NCBI GenBank assembly: GCA_020284085.1
Contig: JACEVL010000495.1
Span: 1,407,028 to 1,471,027 of the forward strand
Reading direction: 5' to 3'
Origin: Aporrectodea caliginosa
Taxonomy: Eukaryota > Annelida > Clitellata > Crassiclitellata > Lumbricidae
DNA length: 64,000 nt
The notes under the pieces are model-generated. The model made no database searches, was not told the DNA's origin, and saw nothing but the letters and a program-made list of their open reading frames with translations. A program made the translations under genes and the position numbers. Below, one piece after another: positions 11,223 through 24,119 of this stretch (positions within the stretch are counted from its first letter, which is position 1; every line of letters begins with the position of its first letter).

Positions 11223-11260
11223 TAAAAGTCTAAACTGCCCATCACTAGGCCCTATAGCAG
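11223..11260 (+). repeat. Left arm of a 38-bp perfect inverted repeat
   Basis: The 38 bases from TAAAAGTCTAAACTGC to CCTATAGCAG are the exact reverse complement of 13431-13468. The two arms bracket the RTE-like LINE and its flanks, 2.2 kb apart. Confidence 0.85.
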
Positions 11261-11454
11261 TCAACGATCGATTTAGAGGTCTGGTTTGGATGTACTGTGC
11301 TCGAGGATGAGAGGCGGTCACGTCTTCCGGTACTACGGCGAGTATTGTCAGAAAGTAGGTCCACGTCTTGCACTCGCACCATACACAGGTGACGAAGTAG
11401 TAGTGCCAATTAAGCCGACTTCAAGTCACCTGTGCTGAGCAGAGTTTCTTCTCA

Positions 11455-11555
11455 TTCTCTTAAGACTTTTTTCGAGGGGCCCTTCGCACTGGAAGCGCCT
11501 CTGATTAGGTTGTACTGTGAGAGGCGCTTTATAAGTCCGTAAATAGAATAGAATG
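11455..11555 (+). repeat. LINE/SINE 3' tail copy
   Basis: It contains GGAAGCGCCTCTGATTAGG, then GAGGCGCTTTATAAGT and a TAGAATAGAAT tail. This is the same 3' end family as 985-1060, with a different terminal simple repeat. Confidence 0.5.
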
Positions 11556-11702
11556 TTGTAGCTATGACCCATTTTCTACCGGTGTCCGAGTAGTTTTATC
11601 AGTCATCTCTGGCAATTAGCAACAAGACAGTTCATAAATTTGTACTTGTGGTGTAGGCCTACAAGAACTTAAATCCTTTAATTGAATTATCAAACCGTAC
11701 AA

Positions 11703-13390
11703 CTTGGTATAAAACCTTGTTACCTTGTTACCTTGTGCTGTCAGTTCCTGGAACTCTAGCGACCTTCATGATCAAGCCTCTCCATTTCCTTCTGTCCGCC
11801 GTCGCATCTCTCAGTTCTGCCAAATTCATTCCAGTTGTGTCATGTATCTCGTCCATCCACTTTTTCCTTGGTCGTCCTTGTTTTCTCCTTCCCTCTCCAT
11901 ATGCTAACATCATTTCCTTTTCCAATCCATCTGATCGCATGACATGACCAAAGAACCTCAACTTTGCTCTTAGCACTGTTTGTTGTAGTGTCTCTTCATT
12001 CTCAATTCCGATATGTATGCGCACCCAATCGTTGGTCCTTTTCTCTTTCCATGATATTCTCTGCATCTTCCTCCATATCCACATTTCGCATGCGTTAATC
12101 TTTTTTTTCATTTTCTTGGTCATTGTCCATGTCTCACTGCCGTATGTTACTGTTGGTATGATCAGAGCCTTCACCAATCTTTTTTTCGTGTCTATACTCA
12201 CATGTTTGTCCTTCCATATTTTTTCCAGACCATTCATTGCAGTTTTTCCTATCGCTACTCTACGATTTATTTCCATATCACACTTTCCCTCTTTTTCTAT
12301 TACTGATCCCAAAAACGTGAAGCTAGTTACCGTTTCTATTTCCTCTCCATCTACTACAAAACTGTCCTCCTCCTCTGTTGTCATGATCTTTGTCTTCTTT
12401 ATATTGAAGTAGAGTCCTGCTTTCTCACTTTCACTCTTGAGCCTTCTTATTAGTTCTACCAAATCGGTTTTTTTACCCGCCAATAGTGTTGTATCGTCAG
12501 CGTATCTCAGATTGTTCATTGTTCTTCCCGCTATCTTTATTCCTTCCATAGCCTCATCCATTCCCGCCTGCCTCATTATCCTTTCAGCATACATATTAAA
12601 TAGGAAAGGAGACAGAATGCATCCTTGCCGCACTCCCTTCCTAATCCTGAATCTGTCAGTATCTCCATATTCAGTCCTTATCACCGCTATCTGATCTTCG
12701 TACAAACCCCTAAGAAGTTGTATCAAGTGTTTCGGTATTCCCATTTCTCCCAAGGTTTTCCACATCAATTCATGATTAATGCAGTCAAACGCTTTGCTAT
12801 AATCAATGAAGCATATGTATACTTTCTGTCCAAACTCCCTTTGTCTCTCCATTATCCACCTCATATTGGCAATATGATCACGTGTTCCACGAAATTTCCT
12901 AAATCCTGCTTGACTATCAGGAAGCTCTCTCTCTATTGTACTCTCCATTCTTTTTATGTATTATTTTGAGTAATATTTTGCTTATGTGTGATATCATTGC
13001 TATTGTCCTGTAATTTTCACACTCTTTTGCGTCTCCTTTTTTAAATAAAGGGATAAAGACTGAACTTTTCCAATCTTCTGGCCACTTTCCAGTTTTCCAT
13101 ATGTTATTACAAATTTTTGTTATTGTCTTTGTCATCACGCCATCCCCAGCTTTTACCATTTCTATTGGTATCCCGTCTTGACCCGGGGCCTTATTATCTT
13201 TCAATTGTTTAATAGCCCATTCTACCTCTGCTTCCATGATTTCTGGTTCATTTTCATACTCTGTTACATCTGTTTTTTCTACCTTTACTCTTTTATCTTC
13301 GTTGTACAACTCTTCTGTGTATTCCTTCCATCTTTTCTTCATTCCTTCTTCATCCACAATTATGTGTCCATCACCTGCTTTCAGCGTGTG
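11703..13390 (-). mobile_element. RTE/BovB-like LINE, reverse transcriptase portion
   Basis: Two overlapping frames encode one reverse transcriptase: 13390-12950 holds the N-terminal part (APGQDGIP, then PLFKKGD and NYRTIAM boxes) and 12948-11728 the remainder. In the latter, FIDYSKAFD is at residues 48-55, GVRQGCILSP at 105-114, the catalytic YADD at 149-152, and a C-terminal FGHVMRSDG...GRRKQGRPRKKW...W block typical of RTE-like elements. The frames are offset by one base at a T homopolymer (12951-12955), which is either a mutation or a sequencing error. The 3' end after the stop is a short tandem repeat (ACCTTGTT three times on the plus strand, about 11713-11736), typical of RTE tails. The endonuclease domain is absent, so the copy is 5'-truncated. 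Confidence 0.9.
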
Positions 13391-13430
13391 TATAAAACAG
13401 TGTGTATAAGATATAAAACTATAAAAAAAA

Positions 13431-13468
13431 CTGCTATAGGGCCTAGTGATGGGCAGTTTAGACTTTTA
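13431..13468 (-). repeat. Right arm of the 38-bp inverted repeat
   Basis: Exact reverse complement of 11223-11260. Just before it (13390-13420) and after it (13470-13485) lie short TATAAAAC-containing repeats that resemble GGTATAAAAC near the LINE 3' end (11707-11716). Confidence 0.85.
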
Positions 13469-13945
13469 TATAAAACTTTTGGTATAAAACAGCAGTGGCG
13501 AAAGGAGCAGAAATGCCTCCCAGGTCGAGGGTCCAAAATGCCGCCCTTGGCCAATAAGTTTTGGACATGCTATTTCACTAAGATACTGCAATTTGCATGA
13601 CGATCATCGATCGTATTACATATACAATTTTATTTTATGCAGTATTTTGTAATTATCCGTTTTAGCTATATTTCAACTTACTAAAATCTACATTATTAGA
13701 TAATAAAACATTTTATTGCATGATTTGCAACTGTCGATGACTTGCTGTGATGTGTACATAATGTCTTTAACACACAGACATCACTATCCATAACATAATT
13801 GAACATTTGCAAAGTGAAACCTCAAGAAAAAAACTCGGCAGCAGCACTCTTGACCATGAAGGGAGGCCCCACAATCAAACACAAGTGACTTCAAGCAGTC
13901 TTGCGGAACAAGAAAGGTGACAGACTGATTAGCCCACTTGTGATT

Positions 13946-14014
13946 TTAACACTTTAACGATAAGAGTATTAAAAGCAACTCGGAAACCAATGCAGCTCAT
14001 CGTTAAAGTGTTAA
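13946..14014. mobile_element. 61-bp TTAA-flanked miniature inverted-repeat element
   Basis: The element 13950-14010 has perfect 12-bp terminal inverted repeats (CACTTTAACGAT). It is flanked on both sides by TTAA (13946-13949 and 14011-14014). TTAA target duplications are characteristic of piggyBac-type transposons. A diverged second copy in opposite orientation is at 19751-19813. It has no coding capacity. Confidence 0.6.
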
Positions 14015-14205
14015 ATCAAAGGCAACTCCGGGTTAACAATGGCAAAACTTCTGTGCTGGGTAGTGGACGATCTATCCCGAGGAATGACAAGGATACCAGG
14101 TGCAGCCAATCGGAGGGACCTGCGACAAGGAATAGGTGAGGCAGATACACAAGGATCTAAGATATGATGGGACAGTTCCCAATAGGCAATTTCACATCCA
14201 ATCTT
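14011..14205 (-). mobile_element. CR1-like LINE C-terminal fragment
   Basis: The minus strand encodes CRRSLRLAAPG, then LVIPRDRSSTTQHRSFAIV. This is the conserved 'GRRSLRSA..G.LVVPR.RT......RAF.' block that follows reverse transcriptase in CR1/L2-like LINEs. The frame stops where the 61-bp TTAA element begins. Confidence 0.7.
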
Positions 14206-14721
14206 CGCCATTTGACAGACAATCATTTGCACTCATTTAATATTGTCTCCATTCACAAATACACCAGAAGTTGCAACACAAGGTCCACATGTCATTATCC
14301 AACTTCCTACTTCCTAGCTAACTTTTGTATTGCTGCTGCATTAGGTAAACAAGAGAAACAGGACAGTTTCCTAAAAGCAGCATTAAAATGTCGATGCTCA
14401 CAATGCTTTAAATATGACACTTCTGTGCTTATTAAAGTTTAGAGCTCTTTCCCAAACCCCCATCTAAATGCTACAGTCTTAAATATTTCATTCACATCAC
14501 ATAAATTCTCCTAAAAGAACTTAAAATAATACAGTTACTGTTGACAACAATTTAATTCCTAAGAATCATGATTCTTGTTTCCATCTAAAAAGACTGTTCT
14601 TGCTGCCAACTTGATACGCATTCCCATTGCTGCCAAGAACATGAAAGCGGCCAACATTTTATATGGAACTCAAATCGAACATGAAAGCCATTAAAGTTTT
14701 ATATGGAACTCAAATCGTGAA

Positions 14722-17700
14722 TCAGTCATCAAATGGATGGACAAAAGATGAAATGTAATATCCACAATGTCGCTGATTGTTCTGCGTTATCAGCTGCAGC
14801 TTAGCTTCATCCAAAACAACCTCAGGTTGAATGTCGTACTTCAGCAAACTGTGGACCTACGTACAGAAACGTAATTTCAGTAAAACATTCCTTAGCAATA
14901 CATAGGTCCCACATTTATTTGCAATTTTTAAACTTGAAAGTCGTTCAATGTAGAGGACAGGCCACCTGACCTCACACATCAAATCTAAGAAAATTAAGTT
15001 GCTAATGCTTCATATCCATAGCTGCCCTTCAGGGTTAACTCCCAGCATTGTTCTTCATCATCGTAGTATAATATCCACTTGCCAGCCCTTTATGAATTCT
15101 GTAAAAGGTATGTGCACTTCTCTTTTAGTGTTACATATTAATTTATTTGTAAGCTTGACTGCTTGAGTTTTATTGTTATTGTAACATAGACACAGACTGT
15201 TTCTTGTCAAAATGCAATCTCGCATAAATAGGTTCTTAATATTGACTTCCCAACCACTTATTGAAAACAAGTCTATGTTGCAACAGCCTTCTGAAATAGG
15301 TCTACAAGTGATCAGATATGGCAGTGATAATAAGCACTATGAGTTAACTAATATGTAGTTTCTTGTGGATTGATCATTGATAGATATGCTTCCTGGATGC
15401 TGAGATAATGACTTCACACATTATAATGTGCATGTATCAAGACACCGTTAACTCTTAAAAGCACAGCAATAGTACAGCATTTTTTAGACACATTAAAACA
15501 AGTGCACCATATAACTGTCTGCAAAAAGACAACATTGAAGACAGCAATGCTGGCTCTCTTCTTCAGTATCTCATTTTCAAAAATCCACTGCAATCCAAGT
15601 TACTAACAAGGTGCAAGCACTCAAGGTACTAATATTTCTGGACACCTCTCATTAATGGCAAAGGATGCAGTCACTTTTAAATCAGAAGCTTGGCAATTAT
15701 ACAAAACCTGCCATTTATTACAGTTTGTTGATCACTTGGCTTCTGAAAAGTCGAAATATGACACATACCTTAGTAGTGATTTTTTCATAGAAATCACGCA
15801 AGAGTTCCTTATATTCAGGGAACAAGTTGAACTGTTGCAAATGGGTGCCACTCAACAAATACATCCACTTGCAAATCTAAACACAGAACCAGATAAGAAC
15901 CCAGTCACACGAAAGACAAACCAACTAATAGTCATAATTCATACCTACAGACACCTCTATGGCTTTGATAAAGGAATGTCCTCTGCCAGGAGAGGAAGCA
16001 AGGAAGCAGTTCATTATTTCTTCTTAAATAAAATCCCAATTTACCAGCTCATAGCGAGCATTCCAGGAAATCTAATCAAAGTTCCTAAAAATCACTAACA
16101 AGAAACAAACCTCCATGTGTGGTATGTTGCTGGAATCCCATACGTTGCAAAGATGTTGAATTAAATCCTGAAGACAAACAATGCAACAGTTTTAGAAGTC
16201 TGACAAAGTATGTGTAATAAAGTATTTTAATTAAAAGTAGTATTAATTGTCAAAAAAATAAAAACTTTCTGCACCTCATGCGACCAGTAAAATGCTTGTG
16301 TTATAACAAAATCTACACACAGACTACAGACCCTGTTTTGGAAGTGATCATGATTCTTCACCAAGTCATCACAGATAGAGTCATATAGAACTGGCAAGCA
16401 GAAGTTGTTTGGGTACATGATTTTTAGTTACAATGATTCCTCAAAAGAGTGGCACAGTAAAAAATACAAAATTAGTTAGTTAACTGGCAAAGCCAAAATA
16501 CAAAACTGCATAATTATATAAAATATATTAAATATGATATAAACATAAAATTAATACAAATTGCTCCACCAAGTCAACAGCAATGACCACAGTGCAGTAC
16601 TTGAATTCTACACACATCAGGTAACAACGTCTGCAGGTAACAATACAAATATCTGTAACTTACTAAAACAAGACTGAATTCCATTCTGCAAATATACCCA
16701 ATCAGCAAGCTCTCTTCATATCTAAAGCAAAGCACAAGATTACTGGTTGCAAGTTAAGGAAAACACACTTTGGAAGTGAAAAACACAAAACATCATACAA
16801 TTTACAAAACAGACCAAGTCAACCAGTGAATACAGAACATCTTGAAAATATAACAAAACTTGGATGAATCAAAATGCTGAACATCAAGACTTGGACTATT
16901 CATACTGCAGTTGACATGATTGTCAACTGCAAGCAGTCAAAGACATGACTAAAGTGCCATAAATCTAATAAAGTATACAAAATAGCTGTATACTCAAATG
17001 GATGCATAATGTCATCCTACCCCTTTGACACAGGAAGAAATGGTTTTAACCCAGTGAGTTCTAACTAAGGTGTCAGCATAAAATATCTAAACTTGCTGCA
17101 CATCTAATGAGCCAAAATTTAAGTTAACAATCCAAACTTGCAAATAAAACTGCTAATTTTTATATGAATGCATCAGCAGCACCCATACATCTGATGATGT
17201 ATGGTTGCTGCTTAAAAATTTCAGATAATTTATATAAAATGATTTTTTTACAAACTCTAAGCATATTATAGGATACAGTAGTTCTTCTTTTGTGCAAGAA
17301 AGCTCAGGAAACTTGTCTGCACTTTCCTTCCTGTACACAGACAAGAAATTAATTATGAATCAAATAGAAATATAACAGAACTTCGTAAACATGTAAGCCT
17401 AACATTGAAACTCTAACTCTGATATGAGAAGGTGAGCATGCTGATCTAACAATCAATTCAGGTTCAGCATTACAACACAACCTTATTACAATCCATTGGC
17501 TACAAATAGTTCATATTTGTACTGTCAATCATCAACAGTTTCACGAATACTGTCTGTAATTATGTAATTTTACCAAATGTTAATATCAGGTAAGTTTGCA
17601 TGATTATTGATTAAAAAACTAACAATAAGACCAAATATAACATTTAGATAAAAGATATGATTTGTTTGTATGCATGACTAAGCAGTTAGCAGTTTATATG

Positions 17701-20700
17701 TACTAGTGTGTGTATAAAAATGCCTCAATATGAATGACTTTAGGGAAGCCATCTTACTGTAAAATGCATTCCAGTGACTTGGCAATCAATGCCTCTGGAA
17801 CTGTTCGTCCGCTCTTCAAGCACAAGTGCAGGAGATCCAACTGACGATGTTGAATGGCAGCCAAAAGAAGACTTTGAAATGCACTTCAAACACAGTTTAA
17901 AACAAAACACAATAAACTATTTCAACCAACAAGCAAAGTTCATATCTTGGTTTCTAATGCTTTGAGCAACATTTTAATGTGATCATTACAGTAGTCCTCA
18001 GAGAGGACTAAATCAATAAAGTAAACAGAAATGAAAGGTAAAGCAACATATATCGTAGACATATTATGTTACTTCAGCACCTACAAATCTTGTGATTTTA
18101 AGTGCAAGTCCAAGTTGTTATAAATTAACAACAGCCATTGTCAAGAGAAACTACCAGCTCAAGTCATAACCAAAGTGGGACTTTTTCCAAAGAATTTTGT
18201 GCAAAAAAAACACAAATCAGTAGCTCTGGACAAACTAGTAACAAGTTGCTTGTACCTGCAACTTGTGCTAACATCAATTAATGAACCGAGTAAGCCTCAG
18301 ACAAACCCACAAAACCAATATCATAACTATATTTTAGAATGGGCAGTGAACAAAATTTTATATCACTGTACATTGAGCACATGACAGCACAACCTTTAAG
18401 ACTGTGATGCACACACACACACAAACAAACAAATTTGAACCATACGCAACGTCGAGCTAATTTAGACTTAGTATCTATTTCACAGACTCACCGCTCTGAC
18501 ATACATCCTGTTTTGACCAGTGTGCTGAGCTCCTTTACTGGCCAACAGGAACCGCTGGTATCGCAAACCTTGTGGATGATGGCATCAACCATGGGCATTA
18601 CCACCGAGTCAAACGTGGGCAAGTTCCTGCTCGTCTCCATAAAAGACCTAAGTTCAGAAAACTCTTTTCTGAAAACCTCATACGTGGGCATCTGGAAAAA
18701 TAAAAACTTATGTTAACTACAACAAACAAAACACGACACCCCTATTACTATCAGCATTTTAGTTCATATATTACTTATGCTTTTATGTATCAGATCTTTA
18801 TTTGCCTATTGGTAGAGAAACCCTGTAGCTCCAAAACCACCACTGGACACAATGTTCCTTTTTCACATTTATTGTCATTGTCTTCTTTACCATCTATTCG
18901 ACGTTAATTGTGCACGCGTTAATGGTGTATCACTGTATCTAACTGATTTATAGTCTTAAACACAATAGTTTTATGACAGTTTAAAAATATTTGCTGAAAG
19001 GAGCTTAAGACAACAGCTTATAAATCTTATGAAAACTGAAAACTACTGGAATAAAAATAGATTCAAATGCTGACCCGCTCTCACAACACGAGTCTTAAGT
19101 CAAACCGTGCATTTTGCCAGAAACAGAAATCAGTGATATGTTTTAGGCTGAAAGCAATTACCTGAATGTCTTTAGATAATTGGTGACTACCAGACGCTGC
19201 CCAAATTATATCACCAGGCTTCTGCTCAAACGATACAACAGCAATGCCCCGTTCACAAACCAGCAACAAAGTTCTGGCAAGTTTTCTCAGCTGCAACGTA
19301 TAAAATTAAAGACATCATAAATCTTTTATAAGCTGCTGGTCTGGTTCCACACCTGAACCATATCATACATAGTCACAGCCTCCCAGGTTTCTACGACTAA
19401 CTCCTCAAGATCAAGGAGTAGAACTTTTGCCGTGGCAGCGCCTCTGAGTAGATTTCTTGAAGGGGCGCTATATAAATTTCCAGAATGAATGAATGAATGA
19501 ATGAATGAACTGTATAAGGTGATACATACATTTACCAGTTGTACCACATCTGATCACACAATATTATTTGCACATGTGATACCCTCTATTGCCATGTCCC
19601 ATTTCTTCCAACTACTCACTTGATGGCTTGTGCAAAGGGAAAGGCAAGATTAAAGCGTTGTGATATCAGACCAAACAAGTTCAAGAAGTCAGGAAGCCAA
19701 AACTATCAATGTATATTCCAAGACCAATTTTTATGGCACAAAGTTTATAACATGTTAACGATGAGCTGCATTGGTTTTCCAGCCCCCTTGAGTGCATGCT
19801 CGTCATTAAAGCGTTGAAGATATACTGCAACTTCATAGTATGACTATATTTGTACTTTGCAAGTTAAGGCCAAAGTGTCTGGAAATACTTAACATGCCAA
19901 CTATAAGGTTACTTAGACAAGATAAATGAAGCAATCAGACATTATAAATAAACAATAGGTTAATAGAAATGCTTCTTACATGCTGAATGTGACCAAGAGT
20001 GCTCAAGTCAACCTTAGCCTCGCTGTGCTTTCTGGTGTATTTAACATCCCAGACTTCGAAAAAGGCTACGAAATGAAACACAAGAAAAGTCAATGTCAGA
20101 TACAAAAAAAATATAAAACCATTTCAAACTTGCACATGTGCGCATGTGGGAATTTTGGTAGTGCCTTACAAGAACTACTCAAAAGCACTCCATACCACCT
20201 CTAAGAAACTGTTAATGTCCTAACACAACAGCAAGTTCAACTGCAGTCAAATGGATTTTGTGTAGCTGCAAAAAGTCTGCAATTGCAGTCCTTTGCAAAC
20301 ACAAGAGTATTTACATATTGGAGCATTTAATGCATTCAATGAGTGTACGTTAATTTTGGAATTACGTAACAATCTACAAATAGTACCTCAAAAGGACTAT
20401 TCAAAAGTACTTCCAGCTAAGTCCCAGCAAACCATTAGTAACTAAGTTGAAGTAGAGAGTGACAGTGGCAACTGTGGAAAGTATCTGTTGCTATCGAATA
20501 AAATATAAGGCTAGATGTTGAAGTATTTTTTCTTTCTTAGGTATAACTGCTAATAAATTGAACATATTTTCTTGCAAATAATTGGGGAAAACATTACCAG
20601 TATTTTGACTCTGGTCATAACGTACAGTTGCCACCAGAAGGTCATTCAGTGCAGCGACATCTACGTACTGCTGTTTGGCACCTGCAGGGTCAAGGTCTAC

Positions 20701-23700
20701 AGTGATCGAATGGCTTGATGGAGAACCAGGAACCAGCATGGTTCTAGTCAATCTACCAGTCTCATCTGAAAATTGCAACAAGAAAACTAAACACTCCCAA
20801 AAAGCTCTAGAAATAAGCAAAGAAACTCAACTTCAACATCTCGAATACAAAACGTACTAAAAAATGTCCTCCTCAAAATAAGACCATAAACAGAAAAACA
20901 GCAGCTACATAAAAACCATTTAACTGTAATTGAACCTACTTTAAGGTCACATGCCATATGCCCAGCACTAGACATCAAAATAGTTGCATGATAAAGGTGG
21001 CATATTAGATCGAAAAATCCAAATATACTGTAATCTGAAAGAAAATCAGCAAAACATAATATTTATAAAAATATATCATCAACATAAATAAAGCTCTTGA
21101 TTTTAAAGAACCTCTCAAAGGTATTTACCACAAGTTATAGTTCACCTGCACGATAAGTATGCTCATACAGCTGTATACTGTTTTCCAGTGACAAGCTAAT
21201 TCACACAGAGAACCATGTTATGAGATTTATCTTATTAAAGCCCTTATATAACTTTACTAACAGTGCACACTAAATCCCAGCAATTGGCATAATTTAAAAC
21301 ACAGAGCCTCACAAAATTTCCACTTACAGAGTGTAATTAAGAAGATGTCCTTTGCATCAGACTGGACACTGTAACCTGCAATCTGTTTGGCATCTGCAAT
21401 GGAATAGATCAAAATCAATATACTAAACAAACTTTAAAGTTTATAGAAACAACAGAAAATCACCACATGCATTCACGGTCAACATAATACATATACTAAC
21501 TGGTGATCGGTTTTGTCTCAGCACCTCCTGGATCATCTCAAACATCAGGAATTTCTCACAGATTTTGATCATAAATCTCAAACTGATCATGTCAGCTACC
21601 TTATATGACCAGGTTAAACTTCTAACACAGAGTTTTATTTCCAATTGTTGTAAATTTGTTTAATAAAACATGATAAGGTCTATTATACAAAACAGTTCAG
21701 TAACAGTCTGAATTTTATGCAACTGAAGCAGAAGCAAACACATAACATTTTCAACCAGCACAAGTTAGATTACATTGAACTGATACCAACGACATACAAA
21801 AATACTTACAAATATTTAATACTAACTGAAAATGTTTTTCAGTATTTTGCAATAAACTTGATTAAAACCCATCATTTACCTGAAGCCAACAGCTTTTGAT
21901 ACATGTCAACTGATTGAACTGAGTCTTGTCCAACTGTCAAAGTGAATCCAAAAACAAGTCGACTACCATCAAATGTTTCAAATATAGCGACTATAGTTGT
22001 GCCTTGGTTGCATGTGTGAAGCTGACACCAAACAACTGAACGATAAGTCGCTGCATCGCCCCAAAATGCTGCTGGGTTGCTGGGAAATCCAACTGTCCCA
22101 TCTTCATACAGTACCACACATGATCCATTGTTTAGAGGCAACAACTGGTGAGCTGGTTTTGCAAGCTGCAAAATAAATGACCAAATTGTTTCACATTAGA
22201 GGCATCATATTGTTGGTAAAATACAATGCGGATAACAGGGCATGTATTGAGCAAACATTGAGCATGTACCCAACTACCTGTCACTGTGTCTTATCATAAA
22301 TACTTTAATGTTGCCCTCCCACACACCACTGGGTCTTCACATAAGAAAAATAAGCATCCAAGGATACCTTAGAAGCACACAAAGATTACAGCAGAAACCA
22401 ACACAGCTATCTCATGATGAAACAAATGACAATGTTATGTAGTGCAAAGTAGACAATTTACTTGTGCGTATCACAGTTCAACTGCAAAGCAATTCAAAAA
22501 TGCTTCACAAGAGTCACGAGGAATAGTAAAACGATTTGCAAAAAGAAGTCTTAAAAAGATCATTACACAGAACACGAGGATCTGCACAAAGAATCTCAGA
22601 CAGGAAGAGTAGGCTCTAGGACCTACCACGACCAACACACACGGTCCAGGTTTCCAGAACCTGCACATTAAGTATTCAGGGTAATTGTATGTACCCCATG
22701 GTGTATAGGATAAACAGCAAGCAATGTAACCATATTATAGGCAAACAAATTTTACCTGGATTTTCTGTGATTTATGGTCGATGGAATGATCATCTTTACT
22801 CCAGGACTGAATAGTCTGTAATAAGAACATTAGGTAATAGATAAAAAAGGTTACCTGGCTTCACCAGAATTATATCTTCAGAATTTAAAGAAAAATTACA
22901 AATTACATACTGGTCTACAGAAAACAAAATGATATTTATAATTTCGAATGCAACATACTTCTAATTCGCCAGCGTGAGAAAAGACCTTAATACCTACAAT
23001 AACATTTCGGTTCCTAGGTGTGATTTCAACCCAGAACTTTAGCGAGGATAAACCAAGAGTTCATCTTCACCTTCATCTTAACAAATCCACCAACTGATTT
23101 CTTAAAGAGTGAGAACTTTATACAGATGTAGCTTTGCTAGAATTCTCTTTACTGACCTGTCTGTCGATGATTACTGAATAATGCAGACCGTCCGACAGTT
23201 GTACAGTTGGACTGGTCAGCTGTTGTCCACTTTTTACAAACCAATTATGAACCAACTGATGATCGTCAACCTTAACAACGTAAAAATAGAAAAACCAGAC
23301 AATTTTTAAATTATACATCTTGGGCTTGTGTCTTAACATATGAGATATGCTGCACTGGCTACCTATTGAGGAAAGAATCAAATCAACATCCTCATCCTAC
23401 TCCTGGGACAGGCCTTATCAGTCGGCTCAACCCCAGCATATATACGAGAGTTCTGTGTGCTGATTAGTGCCCCGTTGGCTTCAGCCTTCATCGATCGCTC
23501 TAATCATGTGCTCAGGGAGATCTAAAGGTCCCTTACGTTCATAAAAAGCATGAGAACACCGTGCACTGCCTACTTACCAATGTTAAATACGGCATTGAAG
23601 ACAAATAATTTGGCAACGTAAACTACGGTTTTACCTGTAAAAGTATAAGCCTACGTCTGCATTTTAAATTTAGGACGATGAAACTATAGGTTATAATGGC

Positions 23701-24119
23701 GGAATAAGTTGGGACTCGAAAACGACAGACTACCCACACATACTGGCGGCGCAATCGTAATGGGCCGGTTCTCCAGAATTACCGTGCATTCATACAACTC
23801 TTGGTTTCTCTCTGGCATGCATTATTACTTTCACCATAATAATTAAAGATTACAATAAAATTAAAATAATATGCATGAGTTTCGAATAATGCTGAAAACC
23901 TATCAAATGTGTCGCTGGTTTACAATTTAGTCCTGTTAAACCGGAAAGTCATGTCAGAAAACAAGTTTAACGCAACCATTTACACATACTTACTCTGTAA
24001 ACAGAAATTCGTTGACTCGAGGTGAATATCACAAAATCGTCAGTAAAGCCTCCAGACGATTGAATAGCCGAACCTTCGTCAAACTTGCAAAGAATATTAA
24101 CATCCGATAATTCAGCCAT
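14722..24119 (-). CDS. NOL11: Nucleolar protein 11 (spliced gene, 15 exons recovered)
   Basis: Minus-strand coding exons with GT-AG borders: 23994-24119 (ATG), 23157-23270, 22756-22815, 21880-22165, 21328-21393, 20598-20765, 19980-20065, 19162-19290, 18492-18691, 17758-17871, 17252-17330, 16275-16390, 16111-16167, 15769-15876, 14722-14856 (TGA). Phases agree throughout except between 17252-17330 (ends phase 0) and 16275-16390 (needs one base), so one short exon is probably unplaced. The order of blocks follows human NOL11 (about 719 residues): the N-terminal beta-propeller (VKSGQQLTSPTVQLSDG; EDGTVGF; YETGR; EVWDVKY) and the C-terminal helical domain (LLHLCLKSG; ICKWMYLL near the end). NOL11 belongs to the UTP-A (t-UTP) part of the small-subunit processome, needed for pre-rRNA transcription and early cleavage in the nucleolus. 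The identification rests on my alignment from memory of the family, and the exon ends are predictions. Confidence 0.8.
19435..19512 (+). repeat. LINE/SINE 3' tail copy in NOL11 intron
   Basis: GGCAGCGCCTCTGAGTAG, then TTCTTGAAGGGGCGCTATAT and AAATTTCCA, ends in GAATGAATGAATGAATGAAT. It is the best-preserved example of the shared tail. It lies in the intron between exons 19162-19290 and 19980-20065, in the opposite orientation to the gene. Confidence 0.65.
19751..19813 (+). mobile_element. Second copy of the 61-bp miniature element
   Basis: CATGTTAACGATGAGCTGCA, then TTGGTTTTCCAG, ending CTCGTCATTAAAGCG. It aligns along its length with the reverse complement of 13950-14010 (CACTTTAACGATGAGCTGCA, then TTGGTTTCCGAG). 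The TTAA flanks have decayed to ATAA and TTGA. Confidence 0.5.
23341..23530 (+). mobile_element. Decayed CR1-like LINE C-terminal fragment
   Basis: The plus strand from about 23346 reads LHWLPIEERIK, followed by a short open stretch. This matches the LHWLP..RI motif of LINE tails. It lies in the first NOL11 intron. The rest has decayed beyond recognition. Confidence 0.45.
23603..23635 (+). repeat. 33-bp conserved core of a dispersed repeat
   Basis: Identical over 33 bases to 31925-31957 and nearly identical to 33745-33776 (core TTTGGCAACGTAAACTACGG). At the other two sites it terminates a minisatellite; here it stands alone in NOL11 intron 1. Confidence 0.7.

Noticed and set aside
13487..13560. 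Possible transposon end (CAGTGGCGAAAGG)
   Set aside because: Only the first eight bases match the CAGTGGCG family and no opposite end is seen, so it is not listed as a feature.
15537..15597. Candidate NOL11 exon reading WIFENEILKKRASIAVF on the minus strand
   Set aside because: It lacks a usable donor site, and a better exon (15769-15876) accounts for this part of the protein with correct phases.
15655..16098. 147-codon open frame on the plus strand
   Set aside because: It lies antisense over a well-supported NOL11 exon (15769-15876 on the minus strand) and shows no domain or splice context.
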